From 21-14-0-10-47-8 sp966211455 (GTDB lineage Bacteria > Bdellovibrionota > Bdellovibrionia > Bdellovibrionales > Bdellovibrionaceae): a stretch of DNA of 64,000 nt. How positions within the stretch are numbered: position 1 is the first letter of the stretch; every line of letters begins with the position of its first letter. A model generated the notes under the pieces. It did not search any database, was not told where the DNA came from, and saw only the letters and a program-made list of their open reading frames with translations. The stretch covers positions 60,152-124,151 of the forward strand of contig CBIHNI010000016.1 in NCBI GenBank assembly GCA_966211455.1, read 5' to 3'. This document shows positions 1 through 8,328 of the stretch, one piece after another. The translations under genes were made by a program, and so were the position numbers.

Positions 1-482
1 CCACTGAGCCTACCGTTGTTGCAGGTTCTGGTTTCCTGCACGCAGCTTTGTCCGAAAGCCACCGTTGAATTCTGATAAGCCACGACGGTTCCGCCATGCG
101 GAATGGTTTTGCCATTGAAAAGACAAGCGGCGGGTTTGCCAACCTGGCAGCTGGCGTAAGTGTAAGAGCCCGACAGTTGTCCACCCGAACACTTGCGCAC
201 TTCGCTGACACATGTCGATCCGACCGGTACGCTTGAATTTTGATAAGCGGTGACGGTCTGTCCATCGGTCAAAATCTGGCCGTTGAACACGCAGATATTG
301 GCACAAGAAGGATCGCTGGGATTGGTCAGACAAATATTTTGAGTGTCATTTTTTTCTTCCGAAGCCAGATCGGTCGTAAAACTTTTCTTTGAACAGTTCT
401 GAAAGCTGGTGAAAAGAACAACCATCGACATCAAGGTTCCAACGACAACCGCAATTTGCTTTGCACTTGAAAGCTTCCGCAC
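1..482 (-). CDS. Repeat-containing secreted or lipoprotein, C-terminus beyond window
   Basis: The start is a GTG preceded by AAGGGG. The N-terminus has a positive patch, a hydrophobic stretch and then FQNCSKKS near residue 28, which reads as a lipobox-like export signal. After a short linker, two cysteine-rich modules of about 45 residues follow. Each has the pattern C-x-FNG, then AYQNS(S/T)V, G-x-(S/T)CV, a second Cys pair and G-x-LSG, and the second runs off the left edge. The spaced cysteines suggest small disulfide-stabilised modules exposed in the periplasm or on the surface. I do not recognise a named family. The function is unknown; adhesion or wall contact would be a guess. Confidence 0.75.
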   Translation of the reverse strand, partial: MRKLSSAKQIAVVVGTLMSMVVLFTSFQNCSKKSFTTDLASEEKNDTQNICLTNPSDPSCANICVFNGQILTDGQTVTAYQNSSVPVGSTCVSEVRKCSGGQLSGSYTYASCQVGKPAACLFNGKTIPHGGTVVAYQNSTVAFGQSCVQETRTCNNGRLS

Positions 483-614
483 GCAACACCCCTTATGGCC
501 TTAGTCTAGTCGGCTCATTTTAGGAAAATCTGAAGGGAATGTTGTGTCAGGATTCAATTTTGCGATCGTCTCAAATCGAGATTTCTCCTCTGGCAGGCGA
601 AAGGCCTGTCGATC

Positions 615-1406
615 TTACTGACAGACTGACAGGCTGGATACGATAGATGCGATCTCATCGATCTTTTCATTGGCGTTGTTGCTTTTAATAACGGCCCAGT
701 AAGCGCCGCTGGCCAGGACAATTTTGCCTTTGCTCTGTATCTGCCGCGCCAGGATTTGCACTCCACAGTTCAAGTTTGTTTCTGGATCTAAAATTGTTTT
801 ATCCGGATCGGTGGCGGAAAGCAGACGATCCTTGGACCAATCAAATTTGCAGTACGAAGCCCACTGCGTATCTTGATAAGAAAGCTGCATCAACCCTTCG
901 CTCCAGACGGGTTGGCCGGTGATGGGATCTGTTCCCATGGTGCTTTCTTGAAATCGGTTCAGCGGGTTGAAGCCGCTTTCATATTTGACGATGCCCGCGA
1001 TCAGTTGTCCGGCGACGTTGATTTTCTCATTCTCATTGAGACTCTGGTAAGTCGGGCAGAACAGGCTGAAATCCGAAGCGCTTAACAGCGGCTTTGCGAC
1101 CCCTTTTAGCAAGCTGAACACGTACTGGCTCCACTCTTTGGCCACGGGACGCGAAGCTGTTTCCCAAACCAGGGGCTCGAATGCATACTCGGCCACGGGC
1201 GGTTCTTTGGTGGGCTCTTCGGTCGATGGATCTTCGGGATCTGGATTGGTTGGCGATTGCGGATCGCGGGGGGCGGTCGCGGACGAGCTTGATGGCGAAG
1301 CGTTCGTAGCCGAGCCCCCATCCTGGCGGCAGGCGCAGAGAAGCATAACGGAAAGGATCAAGACGCATTTGAGCAAGCGGAAATGCCCGGCATAAGAGAA
1401 AGACAT
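615..1406 (-). CDS. Lytic transglycosylase-like lipoprotein (SLT domain)
   Basis: The start chosen is the ATG 5-6 nt after GGAGGT; an in-frame ATG 12 nt upstream has no such site. The protein is 263 aa. A signal peptide ends in a lipobox (LCAC, Cys26), followed by a Ser/Pro/Glu-rich linker to about residue 75. The C-terminal half has transglycosylase hallmarks: YESGFNP, with the glutamate expected to be catalytic, then GLMQLSY, and a late AxGAYWAV stretch where SLT enzymes usually have an AYN-type motif. This would make it a membrane-anchored enzyme cutting glycan strands of peptidoglycan. The divergence from typical SLT sequences leaves room for a non-catalytic relative. Confidence 0.8.
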   Translation of the reverse strand: MSFSYAGHFRLLKCVLILSVMLLCACRQDGGSATNASPSSSSATAPRDPQSPTNPDPEDPSTEEPTKEPPVAEYAFEPLVWETASRPVAKEWSQYVFSLLKGVAKPLLSASDFSLFCPTYQSLNENEKINVAGQLIAGIVKYESGFNPLNRFQESTMGTDPITGQPVWSEGLMQLSYQDTQWASYCKFDWSKDRLLSATDPDKTILDPETNLNCGVQILARQIQSKGKIVLASGAYWAVIKSNNANEKIDEIASIVSSLSVCQ

Positions 1407-1703
1407 CGAAACCTCCATTTGGGAATGTTGAGGTGGTGTCTCTATTCTGAAATCAAAGCGCGGACGAAATCATGGAGGGCGCCGAATCTGTAATGTTTTG
1501 TAATCGCCAACGGGACTTTGAGCTTGAGATTGGCGCAGGGAGCCGGCTTTCGGCCCTGATTTGTTGCGAGATCGGGAATATTTTTAAAAGAGTTTCTGAT
1601 GCGCGAGGGAAAACGACGTCTTTACGGGTATCGTATTTTTATTTCGCAGAACTTCGTCTATAGTCGGCCTCAACTTTCTTTCTGATATTTTAAAGGAGAA
1701 AAC

Positions 1704-2111
1704 ATGAAAAAGATTTTCTTTGCGATTTTGATGATGACGTCTTTCTCGGCCTTGGCGGCGGATCTTCCCGCATCTTTGAAGGACACCATGAAACAGATGT
1801 CCGAGGCTTTGAAAATAGCCGCGACCCAAGTTAAAAAACCAGAATTGAATGAAAGCTCGGCCGTGCAGGCGGACAATTTTGTAAAGTTCGCTTTGCATGC
1901 GAAAACTTTCTCGCCGGGTTGGATGGCCTCTTTACCGGCGGATCAGCAAGTGGCGACCAAAGCCGATTATGATCATGCGCTAGATCAGACAGCCGAGCTG
2001 GGCGTGCAAATGGCTCAAGCTTTCCGCGCCAATGACAATGCGACAGCTTCGATTCTTTTGAATCAATTGTTGGACGCCAAAAAAGAAGGCCACAAGCAGT
2101 TTAAGAAGTAG
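1704..2111 (+). CDS. Cytochrome b562-like periplasmic protein
   Basis: This is a 135-residue protein with a clear signal peptide cleaved after SALAA, and it is preceded by AAAGGAG. The mature part is all-helical by composition and matches the layout of E. coli cytochrome b562. The N-terminal LKDTMKQ aligns with LEDNMET, placing Met29 as one haem ligand. The C-terminal QLLDAKKEGHKQF aligns with the final helix, placing His131 as the other. No CxxCH motif is present, so haem would be non-covalent b type. It stands alone and ends 4 nt from a convergent gene. Its electron partner is unknown. Confidence 0.75.
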   Translation: MKKIFFAILMMTSFSALAADLPASLKDTMKQMSEALKIAATQVKKPELNESSAVQADNFVKFALHAKTFSPGWMASLPADQQVATKADYDHALDQTAELGVQMAQAFRANDNATASILLNQLLDAKKEGHKQFKK

Positions 2112-2115
2112 CGAA

Positions 2116-3165
2116 TCAAGAAGAGGGCTGAGAGATCAGTTTCTTCAAGTCCTCTTCTGGATTTTTCGAGGCCTCAAGACTTTTGCATTTTTCGATAAAT
2201 TTGGAGAAGTCTCCGCCGACCTGAGTATAAAGTTTTTCAAAGTCGCTGAGATCCTGCATGTAGGTTTTGTAAACCAGGAGGCGCGCATTGTTCAATGAAA
2301 GTTCGGGAAAGCGGCTGTAGCTTTTCGATTTCAAACGCGGGGCCAGCTCGGTTTTAAAATGGGCTTGGATCTCTTGAATGCGTTTTTGCCGGGCCTCTTC
2401 ATTTTTTTCAGATTGATTCTTATACCACTGTTCGAGATCGGAAATTTCTCTCGAGATAAACTCGGAAAAGAGACGGTCGTCTTCGTTTTCCATTTGCGCC
2501 TGTTGAACTGTTTTCGAGTCCGGGCCTTCTTCTTGATGATAGTAAAGCTCCATGCCCTTATTGCCCAGGAACACCGCCAGGCGTTCGTTAAAATCGGCAG
2601 AATTCTTGATATACAAAGTGGTGTGCACGGTTTCGTGGATCAGGGTGTTGACCAGTTCGTGCTCGGGATAAGCGAGCATCGACGACAGCAGGGGATCGTT
2701 GAACCAACCCAGCGTGCTGTATGCCGAAACGCCGCGAAGGTACGTATCCAGATCCTGTTTTTTTAGATCCTGTTCTTCTTCTTTGGCCTTCTCTTCATTG
2801 AAGAAACCTTTGTAAGGCATCTGGCCCACGAATGGGTAGCTCCAAAGGTGATGTTTTAATTCCCATTTAGGGGCGGCGCTGACGACGTAGGTGACGTAAG
2901 GGCGATCCAGTTTCACGAAGGTCGTGTAATTCTTTGTGACCTTCAAATGCAGAACATTTTCGTTGAAGGCCCGCACCTTGGCGGCCAGTTGCAGTTTCTT
3001 TTTTTGGTCTTCGCTGAGAGCAGGATCTTGCAAGGCTTTTTCAATCGGCACGCGTTGATTGAGAAGCGACATCTGATTGTAAGCCGATGAAAAGTAGTAT
3101 CCGATTTGACAACCCGAAAGCAGAATCAAGCTGGTGACCGCAAATAGAAATCTTAGAACATCCAT
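2116..3165 (-). CDS. Putative aminopeptidase lipoprotein (Aminopep family)
   Basis: The protein is 349 aa with a lipoprotein signal (LLSGC, Cys19). It carries a zinc-protease signature HETVH at residues 177-181 followed by E194 in NERLAVF, and an upstream YLRGVSAYSTLGWF block, both typical of the family annotated as putative aminopeptidases (Pfam Aminopep). It probably trims peptides in the periplasm. The C-terminal 120 residues are charged and helical. The start codon lies inside the end of the upstream beta-barrel gene (13-nt overlap), which implies translational coupling. Confidence 0.8.
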   Translation of the reverse strand: MDVLRFLFAVTSLILLSGCQIGYYFSSAYNQMSLLNQRVPIEKALQDPALSEDQKKKLQLAAKVRAFNENVLHLKVTKNYTTFVKLDRPYVTYVVSAAPKWELKHHLWSYPFVGQMPYKGFFNEEKAKEEEQDLKKQDLDTYLRGVSAYSTLGWFNDPLLSSMLAYPEHELVNTLIHETVHTTLYIKNSADFNERLAVFLGNKGMELYYHQEEGPDSKTVQQAQMENEDDRLFSEFISREISDLEQWYKNQSEKNEEARQKRIQEIQAHFKTELAPRLKSKSYSRFPELSLNNARLLVYKTYMQDLSDFEKLYTQVGGDFSKFIEKCKSLEASKNPEEDLKKLISQPSS

Positions 3166-3731
3166 GAGATGCCTATGCGTCCCGTGACATCTGTGACCTT
3201 GGTGTCGTTATTGACCGGCGTTTGGATGGCATCGTAGCTGGCGCGAATGGCGAAGGCTTCTGTCAGAAAAAACTTAAGACCCACACCCACGCTGGGGGAA
3301 AGGCCGCTGTAGGTGATTTCCCACGCGTTCGAGCCGGTGTCCTGCACGACCTGTCGGACTTTCACCTGCGCGGCTCCGCCCTTCAGATAAGGCTGAAACG
3401 AAGCCTTGCGATCGGCCAGAATAAAGATCAAGTCGGCTCCGTAAACATCCGTGTACTGGGTCGTCGTACGCAGGAAAGCGCCGGCGAAATCGGGCTGCTT
3501 TTCTTTTTTCACGTACAAGGAATTGGTGTAGCTCAGTTCAAGCGCGACTCTTTCCCAAAAATAAAAAGACAAAGAGCCGGAAGTGGACTGCTGCTCGTTA
3601 TTGTTATCCGAATCGAAGGCCGATTTTTTATAAGAGTAGTTCACACCGACTTCGGTGTTCATCGCGAAAGCTGAAGAACCCAGCGTCAGGATACAGATTG
3701 AACTCGTCAATATGAGAAGAAGATTTCGCAT
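3153..3731 (-). CDS. Small outer-membrane beta-barrel protein
   Basis: This is a 192-residue protein with a signal peptide (cut after SSAFA) and alternating hydrophobic/polar strands throughout. It ends in GRIGISWMF, a terminal-aromatic signal typical of BAM-inserted barrels. The size fits an 8-stranded OmpX/OmpW-like barrel. The substrate is unknown. It is the first gene of a two-gene unit with the metallopeptidase, whose start it overlaps. Confidence 0.75.
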   Translation of the reverse strand: MRNLLLILTSSICILTLGSSAFAMNTEVGVNYSYKKSAFDSDNNNEQQSTSGSLSFYFWERVALELSYTNSLYVKKEKQPDFAGAFLRTTTQYTDVYGADLIFILADRKASFQPYLKGGAAQVKVRQVVQDTGSNAWEITYSGLSPSVGVGLKFFLTEAFAIRASYDAIQTPVNNDTKVTDVTGRIGISWMF

Positions 3732-3774
3732 CCCTTGATTTTATCACCGGATTTTGAATCTCACAGAGGAAGAG

Positions 3775-4716
3775 CTAATCTCTCGACTTAACTAAGACCT
3801 TGGGCTCGTAGCGAACCTGGAATGAATACTGGATGTGAATCAGGCCATCGGACTCGACCATTTCGGATGGCGGATTGGGGAAGGCTCGCGCTTCCATAAA
3901 AGCCTGAATGGCCGATTGGTCAAAACCTTTGAAGCCGGCGGATTTCATCAAGCGTGTGGACTGAATATCGCCGTTGGGTTTCAGCAGGATTTCCAGATGC
4001 GTGATCCAAAGTCCAGACGGGTTGTAGACCAAGCGTTCGGGTGGGGTCTTGTCGATACTTTCACGCACGTTCGTTTCCCAGCGGAAGCGAATCATTTCGT
4101 TGATGCGCGAGAAGAACGAATAAAACAGATACTGATCGGTGTTGAGCGCCGTGAATGAACCGATCTCGATGTCCTTTGGCAAAGCATCACCAATGGTTGA
4201 AAGACCGCGGGCCATGTTGCCGCTTTGGGCTTGTGTCGGCATCGTTCGATATTTCGGAGTGAAGGCGTCCAATGTTCCCGGCTTACGTGGGTCCAGCGAG
4301 CTTTGGTTTTTTTGCGGCGTCTGCTGCGGACGAGTATCGCGCGGGCTTTGATCTTCCTTTTCCGAAGGCGAAGCACTGCGATTGGCCGTTGCACCGCTGA
4401 CCGCCGCTTGCTGCAGTTTCTTCACACGCTGACGGATCGCTGAAAGATAAGCGTTTTGATCTTCGTCATCTTCGGATAGCAAATCTTTTGGAGCTTCCGT
4501 TTGCGTCACGATTTGTTGATTTGGTTTTTTCTCAAATTGAGACGGATCTTCGTCGAGCAGTTCGACTTCGATGGGCTTTTCTTCAAAGCGCGAGATGATC
4601 AGGGGTGCGAATTTCGCACTCCAAACCAAAAAGAGGTGGATTAGAAGGCTGAGAACAATTCCCAGTAAAACTCGCATCTTATGAATCAATTTAGGACGAT
4701 TTAAGGGGTCCAGCAA
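3775..4716 (-). CDS. TonB-family energy-transducing protein
   Basis: The annotated start is TTG; an internal ATG at 4677 would remove 13 residues. One N-terminal transmembrane segment (LLGIVLSLLIHLFLVW) is followed by an acidic and Pro/Gln-rich spacer and a C-terminal TonB-like domain with WITHLEILLKPNGDI, RLMKSAG and FPNPP. TonB family members span the periplasm and pass proton-motive force from ExbBD or TolQR motors to the outer membrane. No motor genes adjoin it. It is divergent from the PilZ gene. Confidence 0.8.
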   Translation of the reverse strand: MLDPLNRPKLIHKMRVLLGIVLSLLIHLFLVWSAKFAPLIISRFEEKPIEVELLDEDPSQFEKKPNQQIVTQTEAPKDLLSEDDEDQNAYLSAIRQRVKKLQQAAVSGATANRSASPSEKEDQSPRDTRPQQTPQKNQSSLDPRKPGTLDAFTPKYRTMPTQAQSGNMARGLSTIGDALPKDIEIGSFTALNTDQYLFYSFFSRINEMIRFRWETNVRESIDKTPPERLVYNPSGLWITHLEILLKPNGDIQSTRLMKSAGFKGFDQSAIQAFMEARAFPNPPSEMVESDGLIHIQYSFQVRYEPKVLVKSRD

Positions 4717-4778
4717 CCGATAACGGCTAAAGATGAAACATTTTCTGCCGATAAGAATGAAGGTTATAAGGGGGGTTC

Positions 4779-5288
4779 ATGGGGAATATCATCGACATTC
4801 GTTCGCGTCTTAAGTCTCAAGGTTCAAGCAAAGGCACTTCAGATCAGAACGCAAAAGTCGTGGATATCACTGAAATTCGTACGGAAGTTCTGGACGAAGA
4901 CCGCCGCCGCGTTCGCCGTACCATTTTGACCGAATTCATCGCCGTTCACACGGTGGTTCCGGGCATGGGACTGATGAAGGTGGCTCTGTTTAATATCAAT
5001 GACTCGGGACTTGCCTTCGATATTGACTTCAAGAAAGGCCATTTCCAGGTCGGTGAAGAGGTCGCCATGCGCGTGTATCTGAATCACCAAACCTTCTTTC
5101 CATTTGTTGTGAAAGTGAAGCACATCACGGACGTTCAAGACGAAGAAGTTCACCGCCACGGTTGTGAATTCGTCGGTGGAACTATCAATGATGTTGCGCT
5201 CCATCATTTCGTTAAATTCATCGAAAATGTCAGCGCTTCGTTGAAGCATGACAAGGGCGATGTCATCGTCTCGAACATCAATTCATAG
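4779..5288 (+). CDS. PilZ-domain protein (c-di-GMP receptor candidate)
   Basis: A G-rich Shine-Dalgarno sequence precedes the ATG. The protein has 169 residues. After a polar N-terminal arm comes DRRRVRR and, about 37 residues further on, NINDSGLAFDI. These match the RxxxR and (D/N)xSxxG c-di-GMP-binding motifs of PilZ domains. The rest (GCEFVGG, ALHHFVKFIE) also fits PilZ. In Bdellovibrio c-di-GMP controls the switch between predatory and host-independent growth, so this is a plausible effector. Its partner is unknown. Confidence 0.8.
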   Translation: MGNIIDIRSRLKSQGSSKGTSDQNAKVVDITEIRTEVLDEDRRRVRRTILTEFIAVHTVVPGMGLMKVALFNINDSGLAFDIDFKKGHFQVGEEVAMRVYLNHQTFFPFVVKVKHITDVQDEEVHRHGCEFVGGTINDVALHHFVKFIENVSASLKHDKGDVIVSNINS

Positions 5289-5468
5289 ATCCAACTAGCT
5301 GGCACTGTGCAGAATTGTCGTCCTTTTGGGGGCGAGAATTCACAGAATGCCAATAGACAGAACCCCTTACTTGTTGTCGAATAGAGATAAGACCTAAGTC
5401 CTAGCGATGATCGCCGGGGTTTCGGTTTTGGTCCGATCATCTCATTCGAACCCATGGAGGGAACTCAA

Positions 5469-6806
5469 TTGGCTGGTTCTACTGCTGTATCCGGAAAAAA
5501 CAAGCGTCGCAAAGTTGTACTCGATACCAACGTCATCTTGTTTGATGCCTTGGCTTTGATGAAGTTCAAAGAGGCCGACATTCACATTCCGATCTCGGTC
5601 ATCGAAGAGGTCGATCGTTTCAAACGCGATCCAGGTGAGAACGGTCGAAATGCTCGTCAGTTTTCCCGCTACGTGGATATGCTGCGTGAAAAAGGTTCTT
5701 TGGCCGAAGGCGTGCAGTTGGATAACTCGGAAACGGTCGTGCACATCAATTCGGATTTTTCCGTCAGCGGACTTCCTTCCGAATTCAACACCGAAAAAGC
5801 GGACAATCGTATTTTGGGTACGGCGATCTTTCTGCAAAAGCAATTTCCACGGGTCAAAGTTGAACTGATCACCAAAGATATCAATTTGCGTATCAAAGCG
5901 GACGTCCTAGGCGTGAAAGCAACCGATTACGAACCAGATGGTTTGTCAGATGAAGAGCTGTACGAAGGCTACCAAGAGCTGGAAGTGTCTTCTTCGGACA
6001 TCGATCGTTTCTTCAAAGAGAAGCGCTACGTGCCGGATGTGAAGCTTTATGCCAATCAGTATTTGATCATGAAGGACAAATCCAATCCGAACCACAGTGC
6101 GATCGGACGCTACTCGGCCGCCGAGCAAGCGATCGTGCCTTTGGTCAGCGGTGCCGATAGCATCTGGGGCATTCATGCTCGCAACGTCGAACAGTCCTTT
6201 GCTATGGACTGTCTTTTAAATGATGAAATTTTATTTGTCTCGTTGGTCGGAAAAGCCGGAACCGGAAAGACTTTGCTGGCGATTGCGGCAGGTTTGCACA
6301 AAACTTTGGATGAAGGCCGATTCCAGCGTTTGTTGGTCAGCCGTCCGATTTTCCCAATGGGCCGGGACATCGGTTACCTGCCGGGCGATATCGAACAAAA
6401 GTTGAATCCGTGGATGCAACCGATTTTCGACAACGTCGAATTTTTAATGGGTGCCGATAAGAAGGCATCGGGCCGTGCACAAGAATTGATCAATCAAGGC
6501 ATGTTGAATATCGAACCGCTGACTTACATCCGCGGTCGCAGCATTCCGAAGCAGTATTTGATCGTCGACGAGTCTCAGAACTTAACTCCGCACGAGATCA
6601 AAACAATCATCACGCGAGCGGGAACTGGAACGAAAGTCGTTCTGACTGGGGACGTTTATCAGATCGACAATCCATATGTAGATTCTGCGAATAGCGGTTT
6701 GACTTATGCTGTCGAAAAGTTCAAAGGTCAGCCCATCGCAGCACATGTCACGCTGACTAAAGGTGAGCGATCTGCACTTGCAGAACTTGCGGCGAATATA
6801 CTTTAA
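5469..6806 (+). CDS. PIN-PhoH2 type ATPase
   Basis: The likely start is TTG 8 nt after GGAGG; an ATG at 5454 contains that same GGAGG inside its second codon and has no site of its own. The N-terminal PIN nuclease domain begins with VVLDTNVIL and has ISVIEEVDRFK and later acidic residues (KADNRILGTA). The C-terminal PhoH ATPase has GKAGTGKT (Walker A) and LIVDESQNL (Walker B), then TGDVYQIDNPY. This is the PhoH2 architecture, linked to RNA unwinding and cleavage. It lies 23 nt upstream of the hydratase gene, probably in one transcript. Confidence 0.88.
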   Translation: MAGSTAVSGKNKRRKVVLDTNVILFDALALMKFKEADIHIPISVIEEVDRFKRDPGENGRNARQFSRYVDMLREKGSLAEGVQLDNSETVVHINSDFSVSGLPSEFNTEKADNRILGTAIFLQKQFPRVKVELITKDINLRIKADVLGVKATDYEPDGLSDEELYEGYQELEVSSSDIDRFFKEKRYVPDVKLYANQYLIMKDKSNPNHSAIGRYSAAEQAIVPLVSGADSIWGIHARNVEQSFAMDCLLNDEILFVSLVGKAGTGKTLLAIAAGLHKTLDEGRFQRLLVSRPIFPMGRDIGYLPGDIEQKLNPWMQPIFDNVEFLMGADKKASGRAQELINQGMLNIEPLTYIRGRSIPKQYLIVDESQNLTPHEIKTIITRAGTGTKVVLTGDVYQIDNPYVDSANSGLTYAVEKFKGQPIAAHVTLTKGERSALAELAANIL

Positions 6807-6829
6807 TAGGTACTTTTCCGGAGGTTCTC

Positions 6830-7234
6830 ATGGGCGCATTCAAGGTCGGTGATCGCAAGTCGGTCACCGTGCAAGTCACCGACAAGATGATTCGACAGTT
6901 TGCTGAGATGTCAGGAGACTTCAATCCAATTCATTTGGACGACGAATACGCCAAGAAAACCCGTTTTGGTCGTCGCATCGCCCACGGGATGATTTGCGGC
7001 GCTTTGATCTCGCGCACTTTGGCGATGGAGCTTGAAGGCGGCGGGATCTATCTTTCGCAGACCATGAAATTCCAGCAGCCGGTTTTCGTCGATGACGTTC
7101 TGACGATCGAGCTGCTGGTCGCTTCGATGCGCGAAGAAAAAGGAATCGCTTCGATCGAAACCATCGTCAAAAAACAAACCGGCGAAGTCTGTGTAAAGGG
7201 CGAAGCCATGATCATGCAAGGCGCCTTTCTGTAA
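6830..7234 (+). CDS. MaoC-family (R)-specific enoyl-CoA hydratase
   Basis: This is a 134-residue single hotdog domain. The signature GDFNPIHLDDEYA...RIAHGM contains the catalytic Asp and His of (R)-specific enoyl-CoA hydratases. The enzyme hydrates 2-enoyl-CoA to (R)-3-hydroxyacyl-CoA. GGAGG lies 7 nt before the ATG. It follows the PhoH-type gene and is closed by a strong terminator about 85 nt downstream. Confidence 0.85.
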   Translation: MGAFKVGDRKSVTVQVTDKMIRQFAEMSGDFNPIHLDDEYAKKTRFGRRIAHGMICGALISRTLAMELEGGGIYLSQTMKFQQPVFVDDVLTIELLVASMREEKGIASIETIVKKQTGEVCVKGEAMIMQGAFL

Positions 7235-7319
7235 AACTCGCAGTCCGGCCCTAGACAAGCTGACAAACAGAAGCAAACTCGAAAAAGCTAAAATTTTCAC
7301 TTCCAAAAAATCACAACCT

Positions 7320-7350
7320 AAAAAAGAGCCTTCAAACCAAGGCTCTTTTT
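7320..7350. terminator. Rho-independent terminator, possibly bidirectional
   Basis: A perfect 10-bp inverted repeat AAAAAGAGCC/GGCTCTTTTT with loop TTCAAACCAA has an A-tract on one side and a T-tract on the other. It lies after the MaoC-type gene and before the first transposase-like copy, and could stop transcription from both strands. Confidence 0.85.
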
Positions 7351-7509
7351 TGCTTTTCCCCAACCCCATCAGCCACAACTTCTAAACCGAATCCGCCCAC
7401 CGGACCCGGCCCGCACGTCCGGGAACTTGTGCTTCTCTCTGCCTGTAATTTCGCTTTTGACCCCGCAAGCCTTTTGCTTCGACTGAGGTTCCTTGGGGGT
7501 ATCGGTCAC

Positions 7510-8304
7510 ATGAAGCAAACTGCATTTCAAAAGATTCACTGGAAACACAGATTCTCACACGGCGGAAGCCTCAGGCAGCTTCGTGCAGGCCGCGGAGCTA
7601 GGCCTCTTTCCACAAAAGCGTCCCTGCACTTAGTGTTAAAAGCCAATCGAGATCGTGTGAGGGACGGTCTTCGAGTATCAAGAAGATTTAAGCTGATCCA
7701 TTTCTTGATCCAAAAATATGCAGTGAAGTTCTTTATTAAAGTGGAGCAGATTTCGATTCAGAACGACCACATCCATCTTTTGATCCGCACCAGTAGAAGA
7801 TCCTTGTACCAACACTTCTTTCGAGTTCTCGCGGGACAAATCGCGCAGAGATTCGAGAAAGAGGGGCTTCTCTCGGTCTGCAAAACCCAAAGCCCTGCGG
7901 GGGTATCGGTCACGCAAGCCGAAAGCTTGGCTGTGACCGATACCCCCACTGGGTCTTCAGGCGAAGCGAATGTCCCCCGCGTGACCGGTACCCCCAGAAG
8001 AGGGGCTTTGGTTGAAAGCGAAGGCTTGGAAGCTGAGAGAAGTTGCATGGTTGGCGGGGTTTGTGTGGCTCCGATTGGTGAGGTGGAGAAGGGGTTATCA
8101 GGAATGGATGAGGTGAGTGCCAGTAAGCTGCAAAAGCTTTGGAAGCACCGGCCTTTTACGCGGGTGGTGCGAGCCTTCCGAGATCAGCTGCAAGTGCGCA
8201 ATTACATCCAGCTCAATGAGAAAGAGGCTCTGCGCGATATCCCGTACCGCAAGCGAAGGCTGCGGGGGCTCTCCGCCAAAGAGTGGGAGATCTTGTGGAG
8301 CTAG
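7510..8304 (+). CDS. REP-associated (Y1/IS200-like) transposase-like protein, copy 1
   Basis: This is a 264-residue basic protein. The N-terminus resembles the TnpA_REP group: a short Gly/Arg segment, STKASLHLVLK, then NDHIHLLI at about 85-92, which supplies the His-hydrophobic-His metal site of HUH nucleases. The catalytic Tyr normally found about 25 residues later is not obvious (QIAQRFEK, where RAYTs usually have a YARRF-type stretch). Tyr100 is the only close tyrosine. Residues about 125-195 are a low-complexity insert encoded by the palindromic repeats. The C-terminus (LWKHRPFTRVV, RNYIQLNE, RKRRLRGLS) is again conserved. It may be a domesticated or inactive transposase. The ATG directly abuts one repeat motif. 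Confidence 0.65.
   Translation: MKQTAFQKIHWKHRFSHGGSLRQLRAGRGARPLSTKASLHLVLKANRDRVRDGLRVSRRFKLIHFLIQKYAVKFFIKVEQISIQNDHIHLLIRTSRRSLYQHFFRVLAGQIAQRFEKEGLLSVCKTQSPAGVSVTQAESLAVTDTPTGSSGEANVPRVTGTPRRGALVESEGLEAERSCMVGGVCVAPIGEVEKGLSGMDEVSASKLQKLWKHRPFTRVVRAFRDQLQVRNYIQLNEKEALRDIPYRKRRLRGLSAKEWEILWS
7899..7947. repeat. REP-like palindrome inside the transposase gene (copy 1)
   Basis: GGGGGTATCGGTCAC at 7899-7913 is followed by its exact complement at 7933-7947. The 19-nt centre is itself nearly palindromic (AAGC...GCTT). A further direct copy lies at 7495-7509, ending at the start codon, and an inverted near-copy at 7981-7995 (GTGACCGGTACCCCC). Confidence 0.85.
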
Positions 8305-8328
8305 GTTTTCTCCTGCTGAGCAGCTGTG

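Larger units (their letters stand above)
7395..8304 (+). mobile_element. REP-associated transposase-like element, copy 1
   Basis: The segment is closely similar to 22190-23114. Similarity starts in a conserved leader about 110 nt before the ATG and stops at the stop codon. I see no terminal inverted repeats or clear target duplication. The element fills the gap between a plus-strand gene and a minus-strand gene. Four copies of a GGGGGTATCGGTCAC-type motif occur inside it. The left border is approximate. Confidence 0.65.

Noticed and set aside
10..333. 107-codon minus-strand frame at the left edge
   Set aside because: The overlapping frame starting at GTG 482 has a signal sequence and internal repeats and is clearly the real one.
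585..606. Terminator after the transglycosylase-like lipoprotein gene
   Set aside because: A CAGGC/GCCTG stem is present but short and without a T-run on the minus strand.
5293..5312. Second sigma-54 promoter before the PIN-PhoH gene
   Set aside because: TGGCAC is present, but the -12 element at the required spacing is AA rather than GC.
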